This document shows, one piece after another, positions 14,846-16,129 of a stretch of DNA of 16,129 nucleotides. The first letter of the stretch is position 1. Each line of letters opens with the position of its first letter. The notes under the pieces were generated by a model that saw only the letters and a list, made by a program, of their open reading frames with translations, did not search any database and had not been told where the DNA came from. A program made the position numbers and the translations under genes. This DNA comes from JAGRKR01 sp041397725 (GTDB lineage: Bacteria; Pseudomonadota; Alphaproteobacteria; Rhizobiales; Hyphomicrobiaceae), in the NCBI GenBank assembly GCA_041397725.1, contig JAWKVZ010000014.1, positions 1 through 16,129 on the forward strand, given 5' to 3'.

Positions 14846-15589
14846 ATGCCCCGCTACAAGCTTACGATCGAGTACGACGGCACGCCCTATGTCGGCTGGC
14901 AGATCCAGGCGAACGGCGTGTCCGTGCAAGCGCGGCTCGCCGCAGCGCTGTTGCGCCTGACCGGCGAGAGCATGGTGCCGCGCGGCGCCGGCCGCACGGA
15001 CGCCGGCGTGCATGCGCTGGCGCAGGTGGCGCACATCGATCTCGCCCGCGACTGGCCGACGGATCGCATCCGCGACGGCCTGACGTTTCACCTGAAGCCC
15101 GACCCGATCGCCGTGCTCGAGTGCCGCGCCGTCACGGGCGATTTCGACGCGCGTTTCAGCGCCCGCGCGCGCCACTACGTCTATCGCATCGTCAACCGCA
15201 GCAGCCGGCTGGCGCTCGACAGCAACCGTGCATGGCTGGTGCGCAAGCCCCTCGACGCCGACGCCATGAATGCCGCGGCCAGCCGGATCGTCGGCCGGCA
15301 TGATTTCACCACCTTCCGTGCGGCAGGTTGCCAGGCGACCTCGCCCATACGCACCCTCGACCGGCTCGCCGTCACGCGCACGGGCGACGAGATCCGCATC
15401 GAGGCCTCGGCCCGGTCCTTCCTGCACAACCAGGTCCGCTCCATGGTCGGCAGCCTGAAGCTCGTCGGCGAGGGGCGCTGGACGCCGGACGATATGGCCG
15501 CGGCGCTTGCGGCGGCGGATCGCACTCGCTGCGGACCGGTGGCGCCGGCCTGCGGGCTCTACCTCGCTCGCGTCGACTACGCGGAGTAG
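14846..15589 (+). CDS. truA: tRNA pseudouridine(38-40) synthase
   Basis: Cytoplasmic tRNA-modifying enzyme of 247 residues that converts uridines 38–40 of the anticodon arm to pseudouridine. The family start YKLTIEYDGTPYVGWQ (4–19), the catalytic GRTDAGVHA with nucleophile D52, RARHYVYRI, and the late LHNQVRSMVGSL segment are all present, and the length is normal. The ribosome site is weak. In many relatives truA lies beside fmt and dapE; neither is present here, so the local order has changed. The bases 14746–14845 before it show no gene. Confidence 0.97.
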   Translation: MPRYKLTIEYDGTPYVGWQIQANGVSVQARLAAALLRLTGESMVPRGAGRTDAGVHALAQVAHIDLARDWPTDRIRDGLTFHLKPDPIAVLECRAVTGDFDARFSARARHYVYRIVNRSSRLALDSNRAWLVRKPLDADAMNAAASRIVGRHDFTTFRAAGCQATSPIRTLDRLAVTRTGDEIRIEASARSFLHNQVRSMVGSLKLVGEGRWTPDDMAAALAAADRTRCGPVAPACGLYLARVDYAE

Positions 15590-15604
15590 CGCGCGGGCTG
15601 CACG

Positions 15605-15832
15605 TCAGCGCGCCTTGGCAGCAGCCGTGGCCACGGAGAGATCCACCTCGAATGCGTAATCGCCGGAGACCGTCACCGCGCGGACGGAGCCGGCTGGCTT
15701 GCCGTCCTCGCCGACAGCCCGGACCCGATAGGCACCGTTCCTCAGGCCGTCGATCGAGGAAGCAGCAGCTTTGCTCAATGCATAGGTTCCCCGACCATGC
15801 TTCGCATGCAGGCACCGCTCGATCGACTGCAA
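15605..15832 (-). CDS. doubtful small ORF, 75 residues or fewer
   Basis: The frame opens with TTG at 15832 without a ribosome site; an inner TTG at 15778 has GGGGAA upstream and may be the better start. The C-terminal 45 residues (IDGLRNGAYRVRAVGEDGKPAGSVRAV…) look like a small beta-sandwich segment with alternating pattern, more protein-like than a chance frame, while the N-terminal part does not. It could be a short real gene, the remnant of a longer one, or chance. It is convergent with truA, 15 bases from the truA stop. Confidence 0.3.
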   Translation of the reverse strand: MQSIERCLHAKHGRGTYALSKAAASSIDGLRNGAYRVRAVGEDGKPAGSVRAVTVSGDYAFEVDLSVATAAAKAR

Positions 15833-16030
15833 GGTTGCTGCCGCACATTAAAATCCTGCCGCCCCCACGTCACCTGTGGCGCCCAGGCCTCAGGCTTTGG
15901 CTGAAACCGTGCACAACACCGGCGTGATAGTCGGGAGATCAATTGGGGCCCAGACGAATCAGCTTAGGAACAAAAACTGGCACTATCAAAAACTCGAAAC
16001 TGGTTCTGGGCTATGACAGGGAGAACCTCA

Positions 16031-16129
16031 ATGCGTTCACTTCGGATTGTCGCAGCAGCGGCCGCACTTGCGATCACGGGCAGCACTGCGGCGCTTGCCG
16101 CGGATCTCGGCAGCATCAAGGATCCGCCG
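16031..16129 (+). CDS. N-terminus of an outer-membrane/porin-like protein (partial)
   Basis: Thirty-three codons are visible before the window ends. They encode a Sec signal peptide (MRSLRIV, Ala-rich core, cleavage after ALA at about residue 23) followed by ADLGSIKDPP, a mature start seen in many Hyphomicrobiales outer-membrane beta-barrel proteins of the Omp31/porin-like kind. AGGGAG about 7 bases upstream supports the ATG. The body of the protein is outside the window, so the class is a guess from the signal region. The 198-base gap before it is more AT-rich near 15960–16000, as expected for a promoter, but no clear -35/-10 pair could be fixed. Confidence 0.7.
   Translation, partial: MRSLRIVAAAAALAITGSTAALAADLGSIKDPP

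Overview
The window looks like chromosomal DNA of a GC-rich alphaproteobacterium, most likely order Hyphomicrobiales (Rhizobiales). The main support is the gene block DUF2948 – hisD – UPF0262 – low-molecular-weight phosphatase at 7382–10226, a gene order I know from that group, plus a porin-like signal peptide start at the right edge. I saw no tRNA, rRNA, CRISPR array, insertion sequence or phage gene. No gene-free gap exceeds about 220 bases.

Left part (1–7175): a GntR/HutC-type regulator (minus strand) is divergent from a TauD/TfdA-type 2-oxoglutarate dioxygenase. An 18-of-20 palindrome lies between them and is a good operator candidate. After a probable terminator comes a two-gene unit: a five-helix membrane protein with two H-X13-H pairs (a likely two-heme cytochrome b), then a 987-residue protein that joins a four-cluster ferredoxin domain (DmsB/PsrB type) to a complete Mo-bis-MGD oxidoreductase. 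No secretion signal is visible, so the catalytic part should be cytoplasmic. A convergent FAD-dependent ferredoxin reductase with a TTG start follows.

Middle (7382–10226): the conserved housekeeping block, with hisD (histidine biosynthesis) and tightly spaced or overlapping genes. Two stem-loops lie between the DUF2948 gene and hisD.

Right part (10423–16129): a TauE/SafE-type permease; a two-gene UxaA-family lyase/dehydratase (small SAF-domain subunit and large subunit, ATGA overlap, minus strand) divergent from a fumarase/aspartase-superfamily lyase of the PcaB type; a secreted His/Gly-rich protein; truA; a doubtful small ORF; and the start of an outer-membrane protein cut by the window edge.

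How they may work together (inference): TauD-type dioxygenases, SuyAB-type sulfo-lyases (one branch of the UxaA family), TauE-type exporters and cytoplasmic Mo enzymes like SoeABC all occur in organosulfonate and sulfite metabolism. The accessory genes here could therefore form a sulfonate-to-sulfite route, with the fused Mo enzyme passing electrons to a diheme cytochrome b instead of the usual NrfD-type anchor. Each family also has non-sulfur members, and housekeeping genes separate the two accessory blocks, so this is a testable idea and not an assignment. The fused Fe-S/Mo enzyme with a dedicated diheme b protein is the most unusual item in the window.
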